The notes beneath the pieces are model-generated. The model ran no database searches. It saw only the letters and a list, made by a program, of their open reading frames with translations, and was not told the origin of the DNA. Shown piece by piece: positions 44,082 through 53,458 of a stretch of 56,613 nt of DNA. The position numbers and the translations under genes are program-made. The DNA comes from Acidithiobacillus ferrianus (lineage in GTDB: Bacteria > Pseudomonadota > Gammaproteobacteria > Acidithiobacillales > Acidithiobacillaceae): positions 1-56,613 of the forward strand of contig NZ_WNJL01000053.1 of NCBI RefSeq assembly GCF_010378095.1, read 5' to 3'. Within the stretch, counting starts at the first letter, position 1; the number at the start of each line of letters is the position of its first letter.

Positions 44082-44768
44082 ATGACTACAAACCCTGATG
44101 TCGCCGCCGTCGCCGCACTGATCGCAGTGCCTGCGAGGGCGGCGATCCTGATAACGTTGATGGATGGACGCGCCTTACCGGCTGGTGAGCTGGCACGTTG
44201 CGCCGCTCTTTCGCCGCAGGCGGCGAGCGCCCACCTGAACAAGCTGGTCGCCGGCGGATTTCTGCTCATGGCCAGCACGGGTCGACACCGTTACTATCGC
44301 CTCGCCAGCACAGAAGTCGCTCAAGTCATCGAGGCCCTGATGCCCCTCGCCAGGGTGACTGCACGACAGACGCCTCACCCCGCAGAGCCCAAACCCATAC
44401 AGGTGGCCCGCTCCTGCTATGACCATCTGGCCGGACAGCTTGGCGTAGCCTTCACCCAGGCACTGGTCGCGGGAGGATATCTCACCGAAACGGAAAACGA
44501 TTTTACCGTTACCGACCATGGTGCAGACTGGTTCCGACAACTCGGCATTGATCCCGTACCAGCAACACGCAGCCGCCGCGTTTTCGCCCGCAAATGTCTA
44601 GATTGGAGCGAGCGACGCTTTCATTTGGGTGGCGCGTTGGGCGCAGCGGTCCTCGCTCGGTTTTTGGAATTGGGCTGGGTAGCGCGGATTCCTCAAGGCC
44701 GCGTCCTGCGCGTCACCCACACGGGGCAAGCGGAATTGCGGCGTCTCCTCAAGATCTCCGTGCGATGA
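44082..44768 (+). CDS. ArsR-type winged-helix regulator with C-terminal extension
   Basis: A 228-residue protein: N-terminal ArsR-like HTH (AVPARAAILITLMDGRALPAGELARCAALSPQAASAHLNKLVAGGFL) and a long C-terminal domain (YDHLAGQLGVAFTQALV, ARKCLDWSERRFHLGGALGAAV) typical of larger ArsR-like regulators without a metal CxC site. The conserved CLDWSERR / HLGGALG segment is shared by this subgroup. It converges with a DHA2 transporter, 20 bp overlapping at the 3' ends. A short dyad GATAG-T-CTATC lies 34 bp before its start. Confidence 0.85.
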   Translation: MTTNPDVAAVAALIAVPARAAILITLMDGRALPAGELARCAALSPQAASAHLNKLVAGGFLLMASTGRHRYYRLASTEVAQVIEALMPLARVTARQTPHPAEPKPIQVARSCYDHLAGQLGVAFTQALVAGGYLTETENDFTVTDHGADWFRQLGIDPVPATRSRRVFARKCLDWSERRFHLGGALGAAVLARFLELGWVARIPQGRVLRVTHTGQAELRRLLKISVR

Positions 44769-46281
44769 GCAAAATCCCGGTGGTGAGCACGAACACGCCG
44801 CCCAAGGCCCAGAACCCGTCGATATAAGACAGCATTTGCGCCTGACGCAGCACCTCCTGTTGGACAATCGCCACTTGTAAGGGCTCTGAAGTTGTCGGTA
44901 GCGTGCTGAGAAAGGTGTGTAGATGGGGATTGAACGGATTGATATACCCGATCAGATGGTTCCAAGCGCTTTGCGCAGAGCGGCTTAGGATCGTGGTCAT
45001 CAACGACACGCCCACGGCACCCCCCAGCACGCGCATGACACCGAACAGTCCTGCGGCCTCCGCCGTGGCCGTTTTAGGGATAGACCGGAAAGCCAAAGTG
45101 GCGATGGACGAAAACGCCACGCCCAGGCCCAGCCCTTGTAACAATCCTGGCCAGATGGCCGCCCACAGATCGAGATGCAGATCGAATCCAGTCATGGCGT
45201 ATCCGCCTATGGCGCTCAGCACGCAGCCCATCAAAGCCAACGACAACGGCCCCCTGCGATGAATCACCCGTCCGGTCAGCAACATGCCTGCCATGGCGGT
45301 CACCCCCCGCGCCGCAGAAATCCATCCCGCCGTCTCAGGCGGATAGCCGAGTAGTTGCTCCAGGAAGATCGGCTGAAAAGTCACGATGCCATAAAACCCC
45401 GCGCCAAAGGTCACGGAAGCCAGGGAGGCCACCCAGAAATCCCGGTTACGCAATAGCCGCAGGTTGACGATGCTGTCGGAGCGTGTGGACGCCCGCCACA
45501 CAAACAGGCTCATGGCAAAAGTCGCCAACAGGGTCAGAATAATAATCCGCCGCGAGGTGAACCAATCCATCTGATTACCCTGATCCAGAATAACCTGAAG
45601 CGCACCAAGACCTACCGCCATACAGAGAAAGCCCAGAATATCCACGGATATTTTCCGATAGTCCGTCGCCCGTGCGCTATAGGCCGCCGCCAATAGCCAC
45701 GCGACGATGCCAATCGGCAAATTAACGTAAAAAACCCATCGCCAGTCCAGGTGCATGACCAGATAACCGCCGACCACCGGCCCCAAAATCGGGCCTGCCA
45801 CCACCGCCAGACTCCAGCGCGCCATGATACGACCCCGTGCCTCCGGCGGGTATGCCTCGATGAGCATGGCCTGCGCCAGCGAGGGGAGCGGTGCCCCGAC
45901 GAGACCTTGCAGCAGACGCAACAGGACCAATTCTGCCAGGTCCTGGCTGATGCCGCACAGCGCCGAGATCAGGACAAAACCACCAAGGCTGGCCAGCAAT
46001 AATCGCCGCCGCCCGAAACGGGCGGTAAGAAAACCGGTCAACGGCGTGGAAATGGCGGCGGCCACCAGATAACTGGTCACCACCCAACTGATCTGGGTTT
46101 CGTTCGCCGATAAGCTGCCCGCCATGTAGGGCAGCGCCACGCTCACAATGGTGATGTCGAGCACTTGCATGACCGTGGCGGTGAGCAGCGCGATACTGAG
46201 CCAGAACCGGCCCAGCACAAGGGTACGATCGTTTTCGGCGTTGCTCTGGCAGGCCGATGGTGTAGGAGTAGGTGAGGACAT
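44749..46281 (-). CDS. DHA2-type multidrug efflux MFS (EmrB/QacA)
   Basis: A 510-residue, 14-helix transporter. DHA2 motif LDITIVSVALPYMAGSL, loop GFLTARFGRRRLL, and motif C AVVAGPILGPVVGGYL are clear; a C-terminal loop near residue 460 precedes the last helix. It probably exports drugs or toxic organics. Start is uncertain: ATG at 46281 keeps the usual short N-terminus, but no good Shine-Dalgarno precedes it and the frame remains open to 46335. A perfect inverted repeat covers the upstream region. Confidence 0.9.
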   Translation of the reverse strand: MSSPTPTPSACQSNAENDRTLVLGRFWLSIALLTATVMQVLDITIVSVALPYMAGSLSANETQISWVVTSYLVAAAISTPLTGFLTARFGRRRLLLASLGGFVLISALCGISQDLAELVLLRLLQGLVGAPLPSLAQAMLIEAYPPEARGRIMARWSLAVVAGPILGPVVGGYLVMHLDWRWVFYVNLPIGIVAWLLAAAYSARATDYRKISVDILGFLCMAVGLGALQVILDQGNQMDWFTSRRIIILTLLATFAMSLFVWRASTRSDSIVNLRLLRNRDFWVASLASVTFGAGFYGIVTFQPIFLEQLLGYPPETAGWISAARGVTAMAGMLLTGRVIHRRGPLSLALMGCVLSAIGGYAMTGFDLHLDLWAAIWPGLLQGLGLGVAFSSIATLAFRSIPKTATAEAAGLFGVMRVLGGAVGVSLMTTILSRSAQSAWNHLIGYINPFNPHLHTFLSTLPTTSEPLQVAIVQQEVLRQAQMLSYIDGFWALGGVFVLTTGILLIARRS

Positions 46282-46310
46282 GACGGCAGTGTATCTGCCG
46301 GATGGAGCGT

Positions 46311-46336
46311 GATGGTTCACCATGCAGTGAACCATC
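46311..46336. promoter_or_regulatory. Perfect 10-bp inverted repeat, likely operator
   Basis: GATGGTTCAC-CATGCA-GTGAACCATC, 30 bp before the chosen start of the DHA2 transporter. A 26-bp perfect dyad in this position is typical of a repressor site. The cognate regulator is unknown; the ArsR-like gene at the other end does not have this dyad before its own start. Confidence 0.65.
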
Positions 46337-46384
46337 TTTGCGCAGGCTGGTCTTTTTCGGTGTGGCCGCTCTCGCGGCGAGACT

Positions 46385-46590
46385 TCAGGAAAGGGCTGTC
46401 ATGCGGGGATTATTCAAGAGCCGCAGTGCTAAAACTTCGATGCCCAGCAGGCACCCAAATATCGCCGCGATCTGAAACCCGGAGTCAATCCGCACAAGGC
46501 TTGCCAGTCCCGAGGAGATCGATCCGATCACCAACATCAGGAAGCCTTGCAAACTGGCGGCAACGCTGGCCCGGTGGGCGAAGGCATTGC
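46385..46590 (-). pseudogene. Possible MFS (Bcr/CflA-like) C-terminal fragment
   Basis: The segment AHRASVAASLQGFLMLVIGS then LASLV and IAAIFGCLLGIEVLAL looks like the last two helices of a Bcr/CflA-type transporter. Upstream of about 46600 the frame turns into non-homologous sequence antisense to the DUF3224 remnant. Probably a 3' leftover; family call is tentative. Confidence 0.35.
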
Positions 46591-46689
46591 GGCATAACAC
46601 AGGCCCATTCGGCCGATGCCAAAAAGCGGCGCGGATAATGGACGGTAATACAAGAATACAAGGAGAATCGTGAAAATATCGGAGTTTTT

Positions 46690-46960
46690 GAATCAACGCT
46701 GAACCTCTTGGATTTTTACGCGCAAAGACTGATGGAATCAACCTCGGTCGAGTGTTTATCGATAAGCGATTCAAAGGTACCATGGAGGCGACAAGCAAAG
46801 ACGAAATGCTAAGTGCCATAGCAACGGTGGAAGGGCTCGGCCGGCTTATGTAGCCATTGAGCAGGTCTTCGACACTTCGGCACAATGCAGCAGGGTGCCA
46901 ATCGACCCATTCTTGAGGTTACCTACATGGCATCTGAGAATGGCCCTCAGGCTCTGCAAG
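46690..46960 (+). pseudogene. DUF3224-family remnant with frameshift
   Basis: Reading plus strand from 46734 gives GINLGRVFIDKRFKGTMEA and TSKDEMLSAIATVEG, then a shift near 46845 leads to YVAIEQV, and another frame gives FGTMQQGANRPILEV. This order (LxRxxVxKxFxGxxEGxSxxEML, GYVAIExV, xGTMxxG) is the DUF3224 fold. At least two frameshifts and a missing N-terminus make it non-functional. Confidence 0.55.
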
Positions 46961-46992
46961 AGGTAAAATTAAGGCAGCCCGCACGCCACTAC

Positions 46993-48144
46993 TTATTTAA
47001 GCAGTCCAGCAGAAAGCATCCCAATCGCCAAAATCAGCAGATCCATAATTAGCAACCCAGACCACCCGTAACGATCATATACGAGGCCAGGAAAGAACGA
47101 TCCCGCTGCGCCTCCGGTATAATAGGCCGCGATATAAATACCGTTTGCAACAGCTTTGAGATTGCGGAAATAACTATTAACATGTCCAGTCAGGATTGAC
47201 TGTATCAGAAACATCGATGCGCAAGTAAGAATCATGCTCATAAATATGGCTAAAATTGCTGTAGTAAACCAACCTACAATAGAGATACTTAGCAGGATCA
47301 TCCCAAAAATTACAGCGTTTCGCAAGCTGCCGATCAATCGAATGAATCTGGAAGAAAATAGTGCGGTGCCAGCACCAACTAAATATCCGGTATATATAAA
47401 CCCGATTTCAATTTCCGGTAACCCAGGGTGCAACCGTGTCAAATAAAAAGGAAAAAAGTTAACGATAGATGAAAAAGAAAAGAAACAACAAAAAATAATT
47501 ATAAGCACGCCAGCAATGTTTTTATCCAAGAGCAGGGCATAAATTGTCCGCAATGCCGGCATTTCAGCATTGGGTAACAACTCGTTAATATTAATGTGAG
47601 TACGGCCAATCATTATAATGCAAATAAAGGCATTAATGGCACCAAATAAAAAAGTATATGGCCAGCTAATAAGCATTGCTATTACGGCAGACAATACTCG
47701 TCCAACAAACCCGCCGAAAATCGTGGACGCGACATAAAGAGATAGCAGACTAGAAAGATTCTCTGGTTTAGCATTTTTTGATAGGTAAGTTGTCACTGAA
47801 ATCAATATCCCAGAAACCGCAACTCCTTGAAAAAAGCGCAACACTAGAATTGTTTGAAAGGAGTCGGAAAAAATAAATATCAATATATTGGTCAGGAGCA
47901 AAGATAAAAGTGAGGCATGTAGAATGACTCGGACATTAACGATCTCCAGGATGAATCCGAAGAAGAGAGGCATTGCAATAAGTGGAAGGAATGCAGTGGT
48001 TGTTAATAGTGCCGCATTCGAACTGCTTAAAGCAAGATTCTCAGCGATTCTTGGTAAGTTTGGTTGTGGAATATACAACGTACCGACTGCAATAATGGTC
48101 AGATATGTAAAACGAGTCCTATCCAGCAAGCTCGGGGTTGTCAT
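46993..48144 (-). CDS. MFS transporter (YnfM-like), low-GC
   Basis: A 383-residue, 12-helix transporter. Motifs LPLIAMPLFFGFILEIVNVRV (loop 2-3, poorly conserved) and RFFQGVAVSGILISVTTYLSK in helix 4. The sequence is clearly AT-rich with Ile/Phe-heavy helices, unlike neighbouring GC-rich pumps, suggesting transfer from another lineage. Substrate unknown. It is flanked by DUF3224 and IS110 debris, so the whole segment seems rearranged. Confidence 0.8.
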   Translation of the reverse strand: MTTPSLLDRTRFTYLTIIAVGTLYIPQPNLPRIAENLALSSSNAALLTTTAFLPLIAMPLFFGFILEIVNVRVILHASLLSLLLTNILIFIFSDSFQTILVLRFFQGVAVSGILISVTTYLSKNAKPENLSSLLSLYVASTIFGGFVGRVLSAVIAMLISWPYTFLFGAINAFICIIMIGRTHININELLPNAEMPALRTIYALLLDKNIAGVLIIIFCCFFSFSSIVNFFPFYLTRLHPGLPEIEIGFIYTGYLVGAGTALFSSRFIRLIGSLRNAVIFGMILLSISIVGWFTTAILAIFMSMILTCASMFLIQSILTGHVNSYFRNLKAVANGIYIAAYYTGGAAGSFFPGLVYDRYGWSGLLIMDLLILAIGMLSAGLLK

Positions 48145-49050
48145 TCGAGGTCCACTATATCATGAATCCGCGGACCAGCTCCACAGAAATTATGCCAACA
48201 ACATGATTATTATTGAATAATACCGCTATTCTCCGCTCACTTGTGGTTACAATCATGCATGATCAATTCCTGAAAAGTTCTTCCTTGCTCTCGTGCCACT
48301 CAGGACTGCCTATCTGCAGGGCATTATGCGGCTATCTTCCAGAAGACAAGAAAGATCATCTGTATTATCGCTATAGGTTATATGGGTGTCTAATACTATA
48401 TACATTCGATATAATACCTTTTTAGTATTAATTAACTTCTGATTTTTTTGAATTTCTATTTAGACAGATGCTTGCTTATTGGGTCGGAGAATGGTTGGGT
48501 GGCAGAAGTAGATGATAAATGGGCAGGTTGTTTGCGGAAGAACAAGGTTTCAACTGGAGGCACAAGGAGACCAAGCACGAGCATTTTCTGCGAGTATGGA
48601 GTGCGGGTCCCCCTTGGTCCCTCTGATGGCATTGTGATCAAGCGCTATCAACACCCCAAAAGGTGAGAGTGGTTGCGCAACCCATACCCCCTTGGAGCGG
48701 AGCTGTGCTTCCACTGCCTGTAACAATAATGGTATCACTACCCAGATCTAGGCATGGAGGGAACCAGTATGAAGTTAAAATCAAAGCCTCTTTCCTAATC
48801 GTAGGGGTAGCCCCACTCTTCGTTGAGAAGAGTCCTCGCTTTAACCCAACGACATCTGGAGTGCCAGGATGGTGATTGCGTATTTATCCTGTTGTCATTC
48901 CCGCCTACTAGATGTAGAGTGCACGGGGATGATAGGAACTAAATGCTACGCCACATGTTGTGGTTAGATGAGACCATAGAATAAGCACGGATGATTTCAT
49001 CAACGAAAGAGTAAGAAAAATTCGGCAGGAAAGTTACACCTTACCCATCA
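48145..49050. other. Gene-poor AT-rich stretch
   Basis: About 900 bp between the MFS gene and an IS110 scar. Short frames at 48448-48666 and 48663-48875 have no recognisable motif or ribosome-binding site. I see no RNA gene. Probably decayed mobile-element or transferred DNA. Confidence 0.5.
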
Positions 49051-49054
49051 GGTT

Positions 49055-49565
49055 CGGAAAAGCAAATGAACGTGGGTGCATTGCATTGGGTGGATGAGGA
49101 ATTGCGGGGAATTAGCCGCAAGCTGCTACGGCGGAGCGATGTCATCAATTTCTTCGCTAACAGGGAAAACGAGGGTGGTCGTCCTGAAGGCTGTGGCAGT
49201 GCCCGCTACAGATTAGTGTCCGCAATTAGCGGCAATGGGTCACGAAGTCTAGTTGAACACTAGGCAATATGTCCGCCCTTTCGTCAATACCATCAAGACG
49301 GACGTGGTGGACGCCGATGCGGACTGGGAAGCGGTGCGATGGCACAGCATGGGTTTCGCAGCACTCACTTGCTGCGTATCGGCGCGCGGAGATATGTATC
49401 TCTGCACCCTGCTGATCCACTGGGCACGAGCGATAATTACTTGCCAGCACAAGGGCCGTGCTTCCTGGATCAACAGACTACTGGCCGGCAGCCCATAACA
49501 TGGCCGTGATGGCGCTGACCAAAACAGATATAACGAGCAGGACGCCGTATAAACAGTTTCATGCA
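49055..49565 (+). mobile_element. Degenerate IS110/IS1111-family transposase remnant
   Basis: Pieces in the correct order across frames: HWVDEELRGISRKLLRR, VINFFANREN, EGCGSARY (N-terminal DEDD catalytic part); then RQYVRPFVNTIKTDVVDADA with a bad codon and internal deletion; then SARGDMYLCTLLIHWARAI and WINRLLAG from the C-terminal Transposase_20 part (SxRGDxYLRTLLIHGARAV). The DEDD and Ser-containing segments are joined by loss of the middle ~200 residues. Several stops; inactive. Confidence 0.7.
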
Positions 49566-49630
49566 AGTTAACGAGAGGGGATGATCGCTAAAAGGTTGCG
49601 AAGAACCAGGAAGCATCTATATAAACAATC

Positions 49631-50518
49631 ATGGACTTAAGGCAATTGCGTTATTTCGTGGTGTTGGCCGAGGAGTTGCACTTTACCCGAGCGGCCGAAC
49701 GACTACACATGGCGCAGCCACCCTTGAGTCGTCAAATACGTGAACTTGAGCAGTCGCTTGGTGTTCAACTCTTGTTGAGAAACAAACGCCGGGTGGAGCT
49801 TACTGAGGCGGGGTCACGATTTTTGAACGAAGCACGGTTATTGCTGGAACAGGCTAGGCATGCAGTGTCTATAGCACAGCGGACCGCTTGCGGGGAAATC
49901 GGCTCTCTGGAGATCGGATACGCGAACACGGTACCGTATACCGGAACGTTGTCTGCAGTGGTGGGAGCGTATCGACAAGCGTTCCCCGGAATTCGAATAA
50001 TAATGACTGAAATGACTAGTCGGCAACAAATCGATGGGCTCGTAGAAAGCCGACTAGATATTGGAATTGTCCGTTCACCAGTTTATGAATGTCCATCATC
50101 GGTATTATTGTCACCGTTGTCTCGTGAGTCATTTCTTGCGGCATTACCGATAAATCACCCGCTCGCGAAATTACACAACATCCCCTTATCCGTATTGGCG
50201 GAGCAACCGTTTATTTTTTACCCTCGTAGTCTTGGTGCTGGTGTTTATGAACAAGTATTTGCGATGTGTCGGGATGCGGGGTTTGAACCCCAGATAATGC
50301 AAGAAGTCAAACAGGCTGCAGCCATAATGAGCTTAGTTGCTGCAGGACTTGGTGTGTCACTAGTGCCAGCTTCTCTCCGATGTCTGGTTATCCAGGGCGC
50401 GGTTTTTCGTCCTTTGGAGGGGAACCTCATGCAGACTGAAGTTGCTATGGCGCATCGTTCAGAGAGAAATAGTGCAGCGGCAAACGCGTTTATTGATCTC
50501 GCTCTTTCAATGGTGTAG
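49631..50518 (+). CDS. LysR-family transcriptional regulator
   Basis: A 295-residue LTTR: N-terminal HTH MDLRQLRYFVVLAEELHFTR and RLHMAQPPLSRQIRELEQSLG, then two periplasmic-binding-like subdomains with hinge near 160 and 265. Most similar in style to aromatic-degradation/CatR-BenM type regulators (LEIGYANTVPYTGTL). There is no divergent target gene, only the IS110 scar. It may control distant genes or be stranded by rearrangement. Confidence 0.88.
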   Translation: MDLRQLRYFVVLAEELHFTRAAERLHMAQPPLSRQIRELEQSLGVQLLLRNKRRVELTEAGSRFLNEARLLLEQARHAVSIAQRTACGEIGSLEIGYANTVPYTGTLSAVVGAYRQAFPGIRIIMTEMTSRQQIDGLVESRLDIGIVRSPVYECPSSVLLSPLSRESFLAALPINHPLAKLHNIPLSVLAEQPFIFYPRSLGAGVYEQVFAMCRDAGFEPQIMQEVKQAAAIMSLVAAGLGVSLVPASLRCLVIQGAVFRPLEGNLMQTEVAMAHRSERNSAAANAFIDLALSMV

Positions 50519-50670
50519 GAAAATCATCACAAAAATGATACACCCGTCTGACTAATAATTGCTATCAATGATAAATAGCAGACTCGGGCGTCACCTTCAT
50601 GATCGATGTAACGCAGAGTTCGACAGCGCGGGGACGTTCCCGCTGTTCTCCGGGCCGTTCTCCGCTTGAA
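50519..50670. other. Spacer with inverted repeat
   Basis: Between LysR and the AhpD-like gene. ACAGCG-C-GGG...CCC-GCTGT (about 50626-50651) can form a strong hairpin, but no T-run follows on either strand, so it is not a standard terminator. No gene. Confidence 0.35.
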
Positions 50671-51150
50671 TCATACGTGACCCCCCGTGCGAGGGGGCGG
50701 CGGCGAAAACCGCAAACCAACACCCAGTCGATTCCAGTGATTGATGGCGCCGATGGCCACCGTCAGGAACGTCACTTCTGTTTCCGTGAACTGAGACTGC
50801 AGTGTCTCATAGACGGCGTCGGGCGCCCCCTGGGTCGCGAGCGCCGTCAGACATTCCGCCCACGCCAAAGCGGCCTGCTCCCGTGCAGAAAAAATACCGG
50901 CATCCCTCCAGCCCGCGACCAGATCCAGCTTGACCGCTTCCACACCGATTTGACGGGCGACATTCAGATGATACTGAATACAGAACGCACAGCCGTTGAT
51001 TTGCGATACCCGCACCTTGATAAGTTCCGTCAGGGGTTTTTCAAGGCCGGAATCATCGACCGCTTTCCCCATCGCCAGGAGCGCGGCGTACACTTCGGGC
51101 GCGGTCTTGGTGAAGGAGAGATAGGCAATACGGGCATGCTCTGTGGACAT
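50671..51150 (-). CDS. Carboxymuconolactone decarboxylase/AhpD-like protein
   Basis: A 159-residue all-alpha protein with the AhpD core and CxxC-H active site GCAFCIQYH (Cys54, Cys57, His61), consistent with a peroxidase-like alkylhydroperoxidase rather than a true decarboxylase. AGGAAC precedes the ATG. It is divergent from a MarR regulator 67 bp away, which probably controls it in response to oxidants or electrophiles. Confidence 0.9.
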   Translation of the reverse strand: MSTEHARIAYLSFTKTAPEVYAALLAMGKAVDDSGLEKPLTELIKVRVSQINGCAFCIQYHLNVARQIGVEAVKLDLVAGWRDAGIFSAREQAALAWAECLTALATQGAPDAVYETLQSQFTETEVTFLTVAIGAINHWNRLGVGLRFSPPPPRTGGHV

Positions 51151-51217
51151 GGCTTGTTCCTCATGAGGTGACTCGGGTAGTATCAGGACTCTAACAATAT
51201 ATCAGGGTGCTTACAAT

Positions 51218-51691
51218 ATGGACGACGCAGCGCCAAGACCCCTCATCCCTCAAGTAGGAGAGGGCAAACGCGGGGAAAATGGTTATCTGGGCTACCTGCT
51301 GCGGCAGGCTGCGGGGGCGTACCGGCACCGGGTGGAACGGGCGCTCGCCGACCTGCGTGTAACGCCTCCACAATTTTCCGTGCTCACCATGCTGGCCGCC
51401 TATCCCGGCATTTCCAATGCCGATCTGGCGCGGCTGGCTCTCCTTACCCCGCAAACGGTCAGCACTATTGTTGCCAACCTGGAACGCGCCGGGGCTATCG
51501 TGCGCCAGCCGCATCATTACCATGGCCGTATCCAGCGGATTGATCTCAGCGAGACAGGCAAGTCGTTATTGGCGATCTGCCGTGAGCGGGTGCAGGGTAT
51601 TGAGCAAAAACTGGCCGATGGGTTTTCCCGAGAAGAGGAATCGGCACTTCGAAAATGGTTGGTTCGCGTTGCCACGTCAGCTCCACGGTAG
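51218..51691 (+). CDS. MarR-family regulator of AhpD-like gene
   Basis: A 157-residue winged helix: VTPPQFSVLTMLAAYPGIS, NADLARLALLTPQTVSTIV, ANLERAGAIVRQPH and wing GRIQRIDLSETG. Divergent from the AhpD-like gene. ACAATAT occurs twice in the shared spacer (51194-51200 and 51213-51219), the second overlapping the start codon; these may be operator half-sites. It ends 4 bp from the convergent darcynin-like gene. Confidence 0.88.
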   Translation: MDDAAPRPLIPQVGEGKRGENGYLGYLLRQAAGAYRHRVERALADLRVTPPQFSVLTMLAAYPGISNADLARLALLTPQTVSTIVANLERAGAIVRQPHHYHGRIQRIDLSETGKSLLAICRERVQGIEQKLADGFSREEESALRKWLVRVATSAPR

Positions 51692-51695
51692 TTGC

Positions 51696-52052
51696 CTACC
51701 CCGCTTGCGCACTGCCAGTCAGCGGAGTCATCGCATAATAGGCGGCATAGCCATCTTCCACTGCGGGAATGATCTCCAGCACCTCAAAATAATGGTCCCA
51801 GAAAATGGTGTCACGCAATCCCTTTATGACGCCCTGATAGGCAACAAGATCAGAGGTTTTCCACACCACGATATCGCTGATGCGCGCGGTGTAGGATTCC
51901 GTGTCGAAAAAACGCATGCTGACGGTCGGATGGGCTTCGAGGATGGGGTTAATGTTCTCTTTGATAAATGCAAAGCGGACTTTTGGTTCCAGGTCTAACC
52001 ATCGGCGGGTGGTTTTGAGCAACATAAACAGGGTGTAGGTTTGCGTCGTCAT
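51696..52052 (-). CDS. Darcynin-family protein
   Basis: A 118-residue small alpha/beta (ferredoxin-like, probably dimeric) protein: YTLFMLLKTTRRWLDL, HPTVSMRFFDTESYTARISD, FWDHYFEVLEIIP. This matches the darcynin family, whose function is unknown. GGAG precedes the ATG. It is divergent from a TetR regulator 74 bp away, a typical regulator-target pair. Confidence 0.8.
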   Translation of the reverse strand: MTTQTYTLFMLLKTTRRWLDLEPKVRFAFIKENINPILEAHPTVSMRFFDTESYTARISDIVVWKTSDLVAYQGVIKGLRDTIFWDHYFEVLEIIPAVEDGYAAYYAMTPLTGSAQAG

Positions 52053-52126
52053 GGGAAATCTCCAGGTTGAATTGACAGAAAATATTTTGCGAGCAGATAC
52101 TCACATTTTCTACTCGTGTTTGAACT

Positions 52127-52738
52127 ATGCGACTCGAACCTCGCAAGCGCCCTCATCAACAACGTTCTGCCGCCACGGTGGATGCCATTCTGGACGCGGC
52201 GGCTCGTATTCTGGAGCGCAAGGGACTGGATGCGCTGACCACCAATGCGGTCGCAGCACTCGCGGGTGTCAGCATCGGATCGCTCTATCAATACTTTCCA
52301 GGCAAGGCAGCGATTCTGGCCGAGCTGATTCGGCGGGAACGCCTTATATTGCTGACAGGTATTGACCGCATAGCGCATGCCCCCGGCGACTCGCTAAAAG
52401 ACGACGTATGTTCACTCATCCGGATCGCGGTGGCCCACCAGTTGCTCCGGCCAGCGTTGGCTCGGGCGCTGGAGTATGCGGAAGCCACACTGCCTCTAGG
52501 ACCTGAAACAGGCAAACTGACGAATGAAATTGTGCGATATGTGGCGACGTTACTGGAACGACATGGTGTTTCAAAGGTTATGGAGGCGGCACATGATCTG
52601 GTCGCTCTTGCAAAGGGCATGATTGACGCCGCAGGCATTGCTGGCGAGTCAGATCAGCGCGTACTCGTTGATCGGGTATGCCGTGCAGCACTGGGATATT
52701 TGGAATATCCGGGGTCCATTAGGCAGGGATTCGCTTGA
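52127..52738 (+). CDS. TetR-family regulator
   Basis: A 203-residue repressor: N-terminal HTH (AILDAAARILERKGLDALTT, NAVAALAGVSIGSLYQYFPG) and a variable helical ligand domain. Divergent from the darcynin-like gene, which it probably represses; the 74-bp spacer is AT-rich, with only weak dyads (GCGAG...CTCAC). No Shine-Dalgarno is obvious. Confidence 0.9.
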   Translation: MRLEPRKRPHQQRSAATVDAILDAAARILERKGLDALTTNAVAALAGVSIGSLYQYFPGKAAILAELIRRERLILLTGIDRIAHAPGDSLKDDVCSLIRIAVAHQLLRPALARALEYAEATLPLGPETGKLTNEIVRYVATLLERHGVSKVMEAAHDLVALAKGMIDAAGIAGESDQRVLVDRVCRAALGYLEYPGSIRQGFA

Positions 52739-52873
52739 AAATAGCGGTGTCGCCGGGAGCCCCCATGCTGAAGGGATCGGTTTATCTGACGGGAGAGGAA
52801 TTTGTTGGGGAATAAGGGATGAATCTTGGTTAATTTGTCCAAGTCGATGAAAACACAGCCAAACGAGGTGCAT

Positions 52874-53404
52874 ATGATTTACACAGTTGAATGCAGTTTT
52901 ACCGATCCGTCCGCAGAGGATGAATGGAATGCGTTTTACAGCAACGAAAAGCTGCCTGCGTTAATTTCTGTTAGGGGGTTTCTCACATCCCAACGATTTA
53001 AATTGTCCGAAGGAATACTTTCTGCGCCAACTTACCTCGCTATTCACACTATTGCCAATGAGGGGATTCTTGAAAGCATGGATTATCGCCAGAATGGCGG
53101 CGGCAATTTTGCAAAATGGCAACCCATGATTACAAACTGGCACAGGAGCATTTATGGAGGGGTCGATCTGTTCCCAAATGTCACAAATGATCAGCGATTG
53201 TTAATTAGCAATGAAAGTGGTGACGCATTAAGAGCACTCGGGTTTCAGGTGCTGTATCTATGCGCAATAGGACTTGATCGGACGCCAATGGAACGCTGGA
53301 TGGCGATTTCCGGCAATCTACCAGATTCTGCCCATCATCTGAAAGCAGATGGAGTATGTATATACGTCCCTATGGGAAGGCAATTACAGAGTGATTCCGC
53401 ATAA
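52874..53404 (+). CDS. Dimeric alpha/beta-barrel-like protein, function unknown
   Basis: A 176-residue protein, YTVECSFTDPSAEDEWNAFY followed by KLPALISVRGFLTSQRF and YLAIHTIANEGILES, resembling ferredoxin-like ABM/EthD folds where a small domain binds a ligand or haem; a second, divergent half (from ~95) may be another such domain. ATG at 52874 with GAGG 5 nt upstream. AT-richer than its neighbours. Function not assignable. Confidence 0.6.
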   Translation: MIYTVECSFTDPSAEDEWNAFYSNEKLPALISVRGFLTSQRFKLSEGILSAPTYLAIHTIANEGILESMDYRQNGGGNFAKWQPMITNWHRSIYGGVDLFPNVTNDQRLLISNESGDALRALGFQVLYLCAIGLDRTPMERWMAISGNLPDSAHHLKADGVCIYVPMGRQLQSDSA

Positions 53405-53458
53405 TGATCGTGCGCAGTATGACCGCATCGATGCATGTATTATTTGAGGAAACAGAGC

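Noticed and set aside
50620..50655. Intrinsic terminator after LysR
   Set aside because: The hairpin is strong but has no T-tract on either side.
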